This document shows, piece after piece, positions 1 to 5,368 of a stretch of 6,022 nt of DNA (its first letter is position 1; the number at the start of each line of letters is the position of its first letter). Made by a program: the position numbers and the translations under genes. Under the pieces are notes generated by a model. The model searched no databases. It was given only the letters and a program-made list of their open reading frames with translations, and was not told where the DNA came from. The DNA is from Bacteroidota bacterium (GTDB lineage: Bacteria > Bacteroidota > Bacteroidia > Flavobacteriales_F > PHOS-HE28): positions 1 through 6,022 of the forward strand of contig JAEYWT010000097.1 in the NCBI GenBank assembly GCA_023428865.1, given 5' to 3'.

Positions 1-284
1 TCCCAGCGGCGGGCGCGGTCCAGTTCAGTGCTCCAAGAGTTGGAACGCTGATCCCACTTGCGCAACCAGCCGCCGAAGGCTCTATTCAGCAAGGGCAACA
101 GTACGAATACCAGGAGCGGGACCAGGATCGCCGTCATCACCAAGGTACGAAGCATCAGGGGCAGTTGTGCCAATTGCGGGCCGAAGAAGAGCACCAATAG
201 GGTGATGGAAGGGTAGATGGCCAGCCAGACCAACAGGGCTGTTTTCCATTTGGGAGGTGGCCGGTGCGCGGGGGAGGTGCTCAT
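1..284 (-). CDS. Small two-helix membrane protein, partial (cut by left edge)
   Basis: Reading the minus strand from the ATG at 284-282 gives 94 residues without a stop; the C-terminus lies beyond the window. A short Pro-rich basic head (PPPKWK, residues 9-14) leads into two strongly hydrophobic segments, about residues 16-35 and 45-66, joined by a short loop (GPQLAQLP). After them comes FGGWLRKW and a polar, charged, probably helical stretch. The pattern PPPKWK...WLAIYPS...RTLVMTAILVPLLVFVLLPLL...GWL resembles, from memory, the C-terminal membrane half of COG3224-type proteins, in which an antibiotic-biosynthesis-monooxygenase (ABM) domain precedes two helices. Here no ABM domain precedes it: the start codon lies just before the Pro-rich linker and the region upstream belongs to a divergent gene. 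Function is unknown; the inner membrane is the expected location. It lies 74 bp from the divergent aldo/keto reductase gene. The reading frame is secure, the family link moderate. Confidence 0.75.
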   Translation of the reverse strand, partial: MSTSPAHRPPPKWKTALLVWLAIYPSITLLVLFFGPQLAQLPLMLRTLVMTAILVPLLVFVLLPLLNRAFGGWLRKWDQRSNSWSTELDRARRW

Positions 285-358
285 GTGGTGAACGGGTTGC
301 AAAGGTGCATAACCGGTGCCTTCGTCGGCACGCGCGATCAAGCCACGATCTTCGCAGC

Positions 359-1357
359 ATGGAATACCGCAAGCTTGGTCCTTCGGACCTACGACTTCCC
401 GTGGTCACCTTCGGTGCATGGGCCGCTGGTGGCTGGATGTGGGGCGGCAACGACCGCAAGGATGCCGTTCGCGCCATCCGTGCCGCCTTCGATGCGGGTG
501 TAACTGCCATCGACACGGCGCCCATCTATGGCCAGGGACTCAGCGAAGAGATCGTGGCCGAAGCGATACAAGGCATTCCACGCGACCAGGTGCAGCTGCT
601 CACCAAGTTCGGTTTCCGTTGGGATCTGAAGAAGGGCGAATTCGCCATGCACAGCCAGGACAATGCAGGCAAGCCCATCGAGGTGTACAAGTACGGCGCT
701 AAGGAGAGCGTGATCTTCGAGTGCGAGCAGAGCCTGCGCCGGTTACGCACCGATCATATCGATCTCTTGCAACACCACTCGCCCGACGCCACCACGCCCA
801 TCAGCGAGACCATGGAAGCGCTGGACATGCTCGTGCAACAGGGCAAAGTGTGCTACGCCGGGGTAAGCAACTACAACGTGGAGCAACTCACTGAAGCACG
901 AAAGCACACGGCGTTGGTGAGCGACCAAGTGCCTTACAGCATGGTGAAACGCGCCATCGACGACAGCACCGTACCGTACGCCATTACCGAAGGCTTGGGC
1001 ATCATCGCCTACAGTCCTATGGAGCGTGGCTTGCTCACAGGCAAGATCAAGCCCGGCCATGTCTTTGCACCCGGTGATCACCGTGCCAACCACAAGCACT
1101 ATCGCCCGCAGAACATCGAACGGGTCAACACCATGCTGGATGTGTTGCGACCACTCGCTGCCGATAAAGGGTGTACCCTAGGCCAGCTCGTGCTCCGATG
1201 GACCATGGACCGGCCGGGCATCACGGTGTTGTTGGTGGGCGCACGCGATGCGAAGCAGGCAGTTGAGAATGCTAAGGCCACTCAGGTGAGGATCACCGCC
1301 GAAGAGCGCACACGGATCGATGCGGCGGTAGGGGAAGTGGTGCTGGATCTGGCGTGA
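359..1357 (+). CDS. Aldo/keto reductase, NAD(P)H-dependent oxidoreductase
   Basis: A complete 332-residue protein, a normal length for this (beta/alpha)8-barrel superfamily, which reduces aldehydes and ketones to alcohols with NADPH or NADH in the cytoplasm. The catalytic tetrad is visible: Asp52 and Tyr57 in IDTAPIYGQG, Lys83 in LLTKFG, and His140 in DLLQHHSPD (second His of the pair, aligned to the usual LLQxHxPD). Further family marks are GKVCYAGVSNY (162-172), IIAYSPMERGLLTGK (215-229) and the cofactor-binding end ITVLLVGARDAKQAVENAKA (288-307). I chose the ATG at 359 because the protein then begins MEYRKLGPSDLRLP, the standard first strand. A GTG at 257 in the same frame would add 34 unlike residues and overlap the divergent gene. 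No Shine-Dalgarno sequence is visible. The segment at about 84-112 (FRWDLKKGEF...) is a loop insert seen in YajO/YhdN-like members. The substrate cannot be told from sequence. It appears monocistronic and converges on the gene at 1386-2138. Confidence 0.93.
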   Translation: MEYRKLGPSDLRLPVVTFGAWAAGGWMWGGNDRKDAVRAIRAAFDAGVTAIDTAPIYGQGLSEEIVAEAIQGIPRDQVQLLTKFGFRWDLKKGEFAMHSQDNAGKPIEVYKYGAKESVIFECEQSLRRLRTDHIDLLQHHSPDATTPISETMEALDMLVQQGKVCYAGVSNYNVEQLTEARKHTALVSDQVPYSMVKRAIDDSTVPYAITEGLGIIAYSPMERGLLTGKIKPGHVFAPGDHRANHKHYRPQNIERVNTMLDVLRPLAADKGCTLGQLVLRWTMDRPGITVLLVGARDAKQAVENAKATQVRITAEERTRIDAAVGEVVLDLA

Positions 1358-1385
1358 GGGTGCGGTCTGTGTATACGCGTATCGT

Positions 1386-2138
1386 TCAGTAGATCAGTTC
1401 GAAGTTCAGGTGCTCCTTGTTGCGCTCGTAGGAGGCGATCAATGCTTGTCGTAGTGCAGGCTGTTCAGCCATTCCGGCATAGATCAACGGTTCCACTTCG
1501 CGTATGCGAGCCTCGCTGGGTTTGTGCTTCTTGAATTCCTTGGAGTAAGGTGCTTTTACAGCATTCAATAGTGTGGAGTGGTCCTCCATCTCCCAGATCA
1601 CCTGATAACAGAATGCCGCGTGATAGGGGTGTGCAAGTGTCGTGGAGATTTCCTTTACCTTATTGATGCCAACGCAGATGTGTACCACAGGCTTTCCTTT
1701 CTCGCTATGCAGGTAGAAGAAGTGCGAAGCGATCAAGAGCGCACTGTCGATGGATAACGAGGCCACAGGTTCGCGGTCAAGGGCGCGTTGGTACAGTGTG
1801 GAGAATGCGGTGTCCACGGCGAACGACGAATCCACCCGCGCTTGGATGGTGGCGGTATCGGGTAGCAGTTCTTCGAGCTTCCAGATGTATGCTGCGGTGT
1901 TGGCGTAGTTCTCGAACTGGTACATCAGCGAGGGCCATAGTGCTGTACAACGGGTGTCCAATGTGGCATCGCCCGTTAGGCTGTCTGGTTCCAGCGATAG
2001 GTATGTCTTTCTTCCGTCCTTCGCTAGCTTCAGTTCGAATAGGTCCGTTGTAGGTCTGGCAACGGTCTGTTGTGCCAAGGCGGACGAAGAGAGCACGATA
2101 CAGGAGCCGATAAGCCAGGCATATTGGGTGTAGGCCAT
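1386..2138 (-). CDS. Exported protein of unknown function
   Basis: A complete 250-residue protein that I do not recognise. It begins with a signal-peptide-like segment: a hydrophobic core at about residues 7-21, then a likely signal peptidase I site ALA|QQ after residue 22. The head has no Lys or Arg, which is unusual for a signal peptide. Cys13 lies within the core (IGSC) but is too close to the N-terminus to be a convincing lipoprotein site. The mature part is mixed alpha/beta in appearance, with three cysteines (64, 155, 177), an aromatic-rich stretch ASHFFYLHSEKGKPVVHICVG at about 137-157, and a basic helical stretch near 199-215. No repeats or C-terminal sorting tail are seen. It most likely sits in the periplasm or is secreted. 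Its base composition looks less GC-rich than that of dinB. Its stop codon is 28 bp from that of the convergent aldo/keto reductase. No later Met gives a better start. Confidence 0.8.
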   Translation of the reverse strand: MAYTQYAWLIGSCIVLSSSALAQQTVARPTTDLFELKLAKDGRKTYLSLEPDSLTGDATLDTRCTALWPSLMYQFENYANTAAYIWKLEELLPDTATIQARVDSSFAVDTAFSTLYQRALDREPVASLSIDSALLIASHFFYLHSEKGKPVVHICVGINKVKEISTTLAHPYHAAFCYQVIWEMEDHSTLLNAVKAPYSKEFKKHKPSEARIREVEPLIYAGMAEQPALRQALIASYERNKEHLNFELIY

Positions 2139-2421
2139 GGTAATGGATGAATGGTGAAGTGAATGTACGTAACCCGTGTGAGGGGGCGCAGCGGCAGCCT
2201 GCTGAAGACGAGCCGATGGCGCGGCCCGAGCGAGGAGGCTGCGAGGAGCGAGCAGACCCCGGAGCCGGTTTCCGCGCCTGGCAGGCCGAAGCAGCTACAG
2301 CCCCGGCTCAAGGCCGGGATAAACTCCGCACCCGACTTCGTCCTCCTCCGTCGGGCTTCGTCGGGCGCAGCCCGTACCGTGGTCATGGTGGCGAGTGAAG
2401 GCACGCCCTGCCAAGAAGCAG
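2139..2421. other. Gene-free stretch with GC-rich repeat-like block
   Basis: I see no credible gene here. Short open frames exist on both strands but are low-complexity, Arg/Pro/Ala-rich and match nothing. The first 35 bases upstream of the exported-protein gene are AT-richer with ATGAAT/GAATG-type words. The rest is very GC-rich and has several small dyads: CCCGGC-TCAAG-GCCGGG near 2303-2319, CCCGAC...GTCGGG near 2332-2356, and a 10-bp imperfect tandem CGTCGGGCTT/CGTCGGGCGC just after. Two blocks at 2190-2202 and 2229-2239 recur in inverted orientation beyond dinB. The minus-strand promoter for the exported protein should lie at the left end; TACATTCA is the nearest, poor, match to TAnnTTTG. 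Confidence 0.6.
2190..2239 (+). repeat. GC-rich two-block element, copy A
   Basis: AGCGGCAGCCTGC at 2190-2202 and AGCGAGGAGGC at 2229-2239 are separated by 26 nt. The same two blocks, also exactly 26 nt apart, occur on the minus strand at 4054-4005. The spacers themselves differ. Downstream similarity may continue weakly (GCAG...CCCCG...CCGG). I interpret this as a diverged copy of a dispersed extragenic element; the outer limits are not defined. Confidence 0.5.
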
Positions 2422-2541
2422 GAATGAAAAATGTAGAATGTGAAATGATGAACGCTGAATGATGGATCCGCCGCATTGGTGCTGCAAATGCCTCGGAGGA
2501 TCGTTGGTCATTCTACATTCATCATTCTACATTTTTCATTC
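2422..2541. repeat. 120-bp nested inverted repeat after dinB
   Basis: The outer arms are perfect 19-mers: GAATGAAAAATGTAGAATG at 2422-2440 and its reverse complement at 2523-2541. Inside, GATCCGCCG (2465-2473) pairs with CGGAGGATC (2494-2502) at 8 of 9 positions, and GCATT (2473-2477) can pair with AATGC (2487-2491). The zones between arms (2441-2464, 2503-2522) are related but imperfect. The element begins 2 nt past the dinB stop codon (2546-2544), so in the dinB transcript it would fold into a long hairpin and may end or protect the message. Alternatively it is one of the AT-rich ATGAAT-type intergenic repeats common in Bacteroidota, or a remnant of a miniature inverted-repeat element. No target-site duplication is visible. 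Confidence 0.7.
2509..2536. repeat. 14-bp imperfect tandem repeat (CATTCTACATT)
   Basis: CATTCTACATTCAT (2509-2522) is followed directly by CATTCTACATTTTT (2523-2536) and a partial CATTC. The first 11 bases of both units are identical. The right unit is part of the outer arm of the surrounding inverted repeat, so the tandem copy has no partner in the left arm and may explain the imperfect middle zone. Confidence 0.7.
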
Positions 2542-2543
2542 TC

Positions 2544-3761
2544 TCACGTCCTCCTATTCGCCAACAACACCGGCGCCTGCCCATCGAAGGGGTTGTCCAT
2601 CCGGCCGATGCTCTTCGCATCCATGCCCGCTGCGCGCATCACGGTGCGGTCGCCGAAACGCTTGCGGATCTTGTCCATCGCCTGGTACAAGTTCATGGCC
2701 TCTTGCGTATCGGTGAAGGCATCCATCTGGTGACCGCCGCCCACTAGGTGACTGAAGCGCACGCCGATCAAGCGGATCCGTTGGCGGCGGTCGTACAACG
2801 CGCGGAACAAGTCGTGTACCGCGGGTAGGATGATGTGGTCGCACGCCGTGTAACCGATGCGCACCTGTTTGGTGTGCGTGTTGAAATCGGCGTAGCGGAT
2901 CTTCACCGCGATGCAGCTCGTGAGCTTGTCGCCCTTGCGCAGCTGGAAAGCAAGGCTCTCGGCCATCGCGGTCAGCAGGCCTTTCAGTTTCACCACATCG
3001 ATGGTGTCGCGCTCGAAGGTGCGTTCCGTGCTGATGCTCTTGCGCTCGTGCCACGCCACCACGGGGCTGTCGTCTATGCCGTTCGCCTTGCGCCACAGCA
3101 CCGGCCCGTGTTCGCCCAGTAACCGATGCATCAGATCCACCTGTAGCTCTTGCAACGTGTGGATCTTCGCCACGCCCATGCTGCGCAGCAGGTGCGCCGT
3201 TTTCTCGCCCACGCCGGGGATGCGTTCAATGGGCATCGGCGCCAGAAAGGGTTTCTCCGTACCGCGCTCCACATACCATTCGCCCGCGCCGTTCTTCGCT
3301 TCGCCGGTGGCCACCTTGCTCACCGTCTTGTTGATGCTCAGCCCGAACGAATTCGGCAACCCGCTCTCCTTGATGATCTTCTGCCGCAGCTCCACCGCCA
3401 GTTTGCGACTGCCGTGGAACTTATCGGTGCCGCTCAGGTCCACGTAGAACTCGTCCACACTGCTCTTCTCGAACAGCGGCACGTTCGCGCGGATGATCTC
3501 CGTCACCTCATCGCTCTTCTTCAGGTACGCGCCACTGTCGCCGCGCAAGATGATCGCATCGGGGCATAGCTGCTTGGCCATCTTCATCGGCATCGCGCTG
3601 CGCACCCCGAAGGCGCGTGCCTCGTAGCTGCAACTAGCCACCACGCCGCGGTCGCTATCGGCGCCGATCAGCACGGGCCTGCCGTTCAGCTTCGGCTCGC
3701 GCAGGCGTTCCACGCTCACGAAGAAGGTGTTGAGGTCCAGGTGGAGGATGGTGCGTTCCAT
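2544..3761 (-). CDS. dinB: DNA polymerase IV (Y-family translesion polymerase)
   Basis: A complete 405-residue Y-family polymerase, which copies past damaged template bases without proofreading. The palm has Asp9 in ILHLDLNTFF and Asp103-Glu104 in SSVDEFYVD, the three metal-binding carboxylates. Phe14 matches the steric gate that excludes ribonucleotides. The fingers carry YEARAFGVRSAMPM (47-60), the thumb SFGLSINKTVSKVATGEAK (138-156) and the helix-hairpin-helix IPGVGEKTAHLLRSMGV (181-197). The little-finger domain follows at about 240-340. E. coli DinB is about 350 residues; this one has a C-terminal extension (about 365-405) with NPFDGQAPVLLANRR, a type I recall from Bacteroidota homologues. 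I see no clear terminal clamp-binding motif. I chose the ATG at 3761; in-frame ATGs at 3779 and 3776 would put coding sequence inside an 18-bp palindrome. The gene lies divergent from the ORF6N/repressor operon and is probably controlled by that LexA-like repressor (inference). Confidence 0.95.
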   Translation of the reverse strand: MERTILHLDLNTFFVSVERLREPKLNGRPVLIGADSDRGVVASCSYEARAFGVRSAMPMKMAKQLCPDAIILRGDSGAYLKKSDEVTEIIRANVPLFEKSSVDEFYVDLSGTDKFHGSRKLAVELRQKIIKESGLPNSFGLSINKTVSKVATGEAKNGAGEWYVERGTEKPFLAPMPIERIPGVGEKTAHLLRSMGVAKIHTLQELQVDLMHRLLGEHGPVLWRKANGIDDSPVVAWHERKSISTERTFERDTIDVVKLKGLLTAMAESLAFQLRKGDKLTSCIAVKIRYADFNTHTKQVRIGYTACDHIILPAVHDLFRALYDRRQRIRLIGVRFSHLVGGGHQMDAFTDTQEAMNLYQAMDKIRKRFGDRTVMRAAGMDAKSIGRMDNPFDGQAPVLLANRRT

Positions 3762-3769
3762 AGGGTTGA

Positions 3770-3787
3770 GGCGCATCATGATGCGCC
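3770..3787. repeat. Perfect 18-bp palindrome at dinB start
   Basis: GGCGCATCATGATGCGCC is its own reverse complement. It lies 8 bp upstream of the chosen dinB start codon, in the dinB leader. This is a fitting place for a repressor operator, and the LexA-like gene lies across the intergenic region. The competing reading is a dispersed extragenic palindrome: on the minus strand it reads GTAAGGGCGCATC..., similar to the widespread (G)TAGGGGCG...CGCCC repeats. The sequence alone does not decide. Confidence 0.6.
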
Positions 3788-3832
3788 CTTACAGATCAGG
3801 GTTTATGGTTCGTTCTGTGGTCGCGGTGGTAT

Positions 3833-3852
3833 GTCGACCCGGAGGGATCGAC
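3833..3852. repeat. Small hairpin element (GTCGACCC-GGA-GGGATCGAC)
   Basis: GTCGA (3833-3837) pairs with TCGAC (3848-3852) and CCC (3838-3840) with GGG (3844-3846), leaving a GGA loop and one bulged A. The hairpin plus following GTTACAGGTGC resembles, from memory, dispersed Bacteroidota repeats of the form CGACCCCGAAGGGGTCGAA followed by GTTTGTAG. The family assignment is tentative; the hairpin itself is plain. Confidence 0.45.
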
Positions 3853-3883
3853 GTTACAGGTGCTTCGATCAACGCTGGCATTT

Positions 3884-3919
3884 CCCCCCTCTCCTTGGGA
3901 GAGGGGCCGGGGGTGAGGT
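3884..3919. repeat. Dispersed CCCCTCTCC palindromic repeat
   Basis: CCCCTCTCC (3886-3894), loop TTG, GGAGAGGGG (3898-3906) form a perfect 9-bp stem, followed by CCGGGGGTGAGGTG. This is the widely scattered intergenic repeat whose translations, PLSLGEGPGVR and LTPGPSPKERG, appear in many falsely predicted proteins. It carries no gene and its function is unknown. Confidence 0.8.
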
Positions 3920-3939
3920 GCATTTTGGCCGCCTTAACG

Positions 3940-4060
3940 GGCTGTCCGCTATAGCTGCCTTGTCCGGTCCAGCGGTCGGGGCGCTGCGGTGGCTTCCTTC
4001 GGTCGCCTCCTCGCTGCACCCGTCCGCAGGTCCGGCCAGCGGCAGGCTGCCGCTCCCATC
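3940..4060 (-). repeat. GC-rich dispersed element, copy B
   Basis: On the minus strand GGGAGCGGCAGCCTGC begins the element and CAGCTATAGCGGACAGCC (near 3957-3940) ends it. From memory this beginning and end match a repeat common in flavobacterial genomes (GATTGAAGCGGCATCC ... AGATATAGCGGA), with a variable, hairpin-prone middle. AGCGGCAG (4038-4045), one base, then CTGCCGCT (4047-4054) make a perfect 17-bp palindrome. The blocks at 4054-4042 and 4015-4005 repeat those of copy A at 2190-2239 with the same 26-nt spacing. The exact edges are estimates. Confidence 0.5.
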
Positions 4061-4115
4061 CCTGGCGGAAGATCCCGTCCGGCCAACAGTTCCGTGTTGA
4101 CAAAATAACCGTCAT

Positions 4116-4146
4116 GTTGCAGTCGGTAAATTAGTCATTACATTTG
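4116..4146 (+). promoter_or_regulatory. Bacteroidota-type promoter for the ORF6N operon
   Basis: TACATTTG at 4139-4146 matches the -7 consensus TAnnTTTG exactly. GTTG at 4116-4119 lies 19 bp upstream, fitting the -33 element (TTTG) with one mismatch. Transcription would start near 4151-4154, about 20 nt before the ATG at 4171. An E. coli-like TTGACA at 4097-4102 is present, but nothing resembling TATAAT lies at the correct distance. Confidence 0.6.
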
Positions 4147-4170
4147 TCCGTCGGATAACTGATCAACGAA

Positions 4171-4788
4171 ATGATGGAAACCCTGGCAGCGGACAACATC
4201 TTTCAGAAACCCGCCTACACGGACCTGTTGCCGCTGCAAGGCTTCGTGGTGCACGAGCCTGCGGGCCGCTACGGCATCAGCGAACTGCTGGATAAGCACT
4301 TGGCGCGCAAGCTCCTGCTGGTCCGTGGGCAGCATGTGCTGTTGGATCGTGATCTGGCCTTGCTGCATGGTGTGCCGTTGAAGCGGATCACGGCTGTGGT
4401 CCGGGCCGGTGCGGCGCATTTCGAAGAAGGCAACATCATTTTCCTTACGCCCGAAGAGATGGCCGCCACGCGGTCGCACGTCGGTGTTACAGCGTCAGTT
4501 GCGAAGGCTCCGGTACATGCCTTCACCGAACTCGGCATCCTCACCGTAGGTCTGCTTCTGCGCACCCCGCGGGCCATGGTCTTCAACTTGCGCATCATCC
4601 GCCTGTTCCTACGCATGCGCGATGTGCTCACCACCAACCAGGATATTCTGATCCGCTTGGAGCAATTGGAGAAACGTGCCGGCGGCGACAGCGAGGATAT
4701 CCAGCGCATCCTTCAGCAACTGAAGGAGTTGTTCAGCGCACCACTGGAACCCAGAGATCCTGCTGCTCCCGAACCTCCCGAACCATGA
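4171..4788 (+). CDS. Diverged ORF6N-domain protein (first of tandem pair)
   Basis: 205 residues, starting MM at 4171/4174; an in-frame stop at 4156-4158 limits the start. Residues about 48-128 are an ORF6N (KilA-N-related) DNA-binding domain: VRGQHVLLDRDLALLHGV (51-68) and VHAFTELGILTVGLLLRTPRA (115-135) align with the more typical copy in the next gene. The central part is altered: the usual AVRRNxERFPEDFMFELT is here AVVRAGAAHFEEGNIIFLT, and LRSQFVTL has become TRSHVGVT. A 47-residue head of unknown kind precedes the domain. A helical, coiled-coil-like stretch (about 136-189, LEQLEKRAGGDSEDIQRILQ) follows, and the tail is Pro-rich (PAAPEPPEP). ORF6N proteins are typical of phages and mobile elements and are thought to bind DNA; the exact function is unknown. 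It overlaps the next gene by ATGA (4785-4788), so the two are probably translated together. Loss of key positions suggests a changed role or an early pseudogene, but the frame is intact. Confidence 0.8.
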   Translation: MMETLAADNIFQKPAYTDLLPLQGFVVHEPAGRYGISELLDKHLARKLLLVRGQHVLLDRDLALLHGVPLKRITAVVRAGAAHFEEGNIIFLTPEEMAATRSHVGVTASVAKAPVHAFTELGILTVGLLLRTPRAMVFNLRIIRLFLRMRDVLTTNQDILIRLEQLEKRAGGDSEDIQRILQQLKELFSAPLEPRDPAAPEPPEP

Positions 4789-5354
4789 ACCCCGCGCTGC
4801 AAACCTTGGCCATGGAGCCACCCGCCCGCTACGCCGCCGTGGCTCCGCCCGATGCCGCCATCACCGGCCGCATCCACCACATTCGTGGGCAACGCGTACT
4901 GCTTGACCGCGACCTCGCCGAGTTGTACGGCGTGCAGATCAAGGCGCTAAAGCAGGCCGTGCGCCGGAATATGGAGCGCTTCCCGGAGGATTTCATGTTC
5001 GAACTGACGTTGGAGGAGGACCGGACTTTAAGGTCACAATTTGTGACCTTAAAGCAGGGCGAGCACACCAAGTATCCGCCTTTCGCTTTCACCGAGCACG
5101 GCATACTCATGCTCGCTAACGTGCTTCGCAGCGAACAGGCCATTGCAGTTAGCATTCATATTATTCGTGTATTCAACCGCATGCGGGAAGTGTTCCATTC
5201 CCCGCAGCATGTACTGGACAAACTGAAGGAGTTGGATGAGCGTATCTCCATACACGATACCGAGATCCAAGCCATCTTCGACCACCTCACGGAATTGGTG
5301 TCGCCCACGGAAACGGCTCGCAAACCCATCGGCTTCAAACCCGGCGAAGCATGA
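4785..5354 (+). CDS. ORF6N-domain DNA-binding protein (second of tandem pair)
   Basis: 189 residues with a textbook ORF6N domain at about 27-115: IRGQRVLLDRDLAELYGV (33-50), LKQAVRRNMERFPEDFMFEL (55-74), LRSQFVTLK (82-90) and FAFTEHGILMLANVLRSEQAI (100-120). The C-terminal half is helical (IIRVFNRMREVF; DKLKELDERISIHDTEIQAIFDHLTEL), likely a dimerising coiled coil, and ends in KPIGFKPGE, a usual ending for the family. The domain is known from phage-encoded and host proteins as a predicted DNA binder related to KilA-N; target and role are not established. The start codon overlaps the stop of the first ORF6N gene, and the LexA-like repressor gene follows 54 bp later. Codons 81-90 form a perfect 29-bp palindrome and contain the gene's only TTA, AGG, TCA and TTT codons. 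The 18 codons between its TGA and the repressor ATG are open in the same frame. Confidence 0.9.
   Translation: MNPALQTLAMEPPARYAAVAPPDAAITGRIHHIRGQRVLLDRDLAELYGVQIKALKQAVRRNMERFPEDFMFELTLEEDRTLRSQFVTLKQGEHTKYPPFAFTEHGILMLANVLRSEQAIAVSIHIIRVFNRMREVFHSPQHVLDKLKELDERISIHDTEIQAIFDHLTELVSPTETARKPIGFKPGEA
5026..5054. repeat. Perfect 29-bp palindrome inside ORF6N coding sequence
   Basis: CTTTAAGGTCACAA (5026-5039), a central T, then TTGTGACCTTAAAG (5041-5054): 14-bp arms with no mismatch. It encodes LRSQFVTLK, a conserved ORF6N segment, but with codons otherwise absent from this gene. The first ORF6N gene has lost the symmetry at the matching place. Possible roles are a binding site for the ORF6N protein itself, an mRNA hairpin, or an integration target. 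Confidence 0.9.
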
Positions 5355-5368
5355 CCATCGCCCCACAG

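Larger units (their letters stand above)
3762..4115. other. Gene-free divergent intergenic region crowded with palindromic elements
   Basis: About 410 bp separate the divergent dinB and ORF6N starts (3761 and 4171). I see no real gene. An apparent minus-strand frame here contains LTPGPSPKERGE, the familiar translation of a dispersed repeat, not a protein. In order from 3770 there are four unrelated extragenic palindromes, listed separately, and then the operon promoter. The dinB promoter must lie in the left part on the minus strand; I found no good TAnnTTTG there. Confidence 0.65.

Noticed and set aside
257..358. N-terminal extension of the aldo/keto reductase from a GTG at 257
   Set aside because: It adds 34 Arg/Cys-rich residues foreign to the family, overlaps the divergent membrane-protein gene, and the ATG at 359 gives a standard N-terminus.
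1373..1382. ATACGCGTAT palindrome between the convergent stops as a terminator
   Set aside because: Only 10 bp with no loop and no T-run on either side; expected by chance often enough.
2096..2138. Lipoprotein signal (IGSC, Cys13) in the exported protein
   Set aside because: The cysteine lies too near the N-terminus, in the middle of the hydrophobic core, with no charged head; ALA|QQ after residue 22 is a better signal peptidase I site.
2147..2476. Several open frames of 83-148 residues on both strands in the GC-rich intergenic block
   Set aside because: They overlap each other, are Arg/Pro/Ala-rich with no domain pattern, and run through repeats and inverted repeats.
3790..3810. Possible copy of the CATAAGACA repeat on the minus strand upstream of dinB (CATAAACCCTGATCT)
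   Set aside because: Only the first five bases agree, which is not enough to propose a shared operator.
3789..4115. Minus-strand 108-residue frame containing LTPGPSPKERGE
   Set aside because: That peptide is the translation of a dispersed palindromic repeat and the rest is composed of other repeats.
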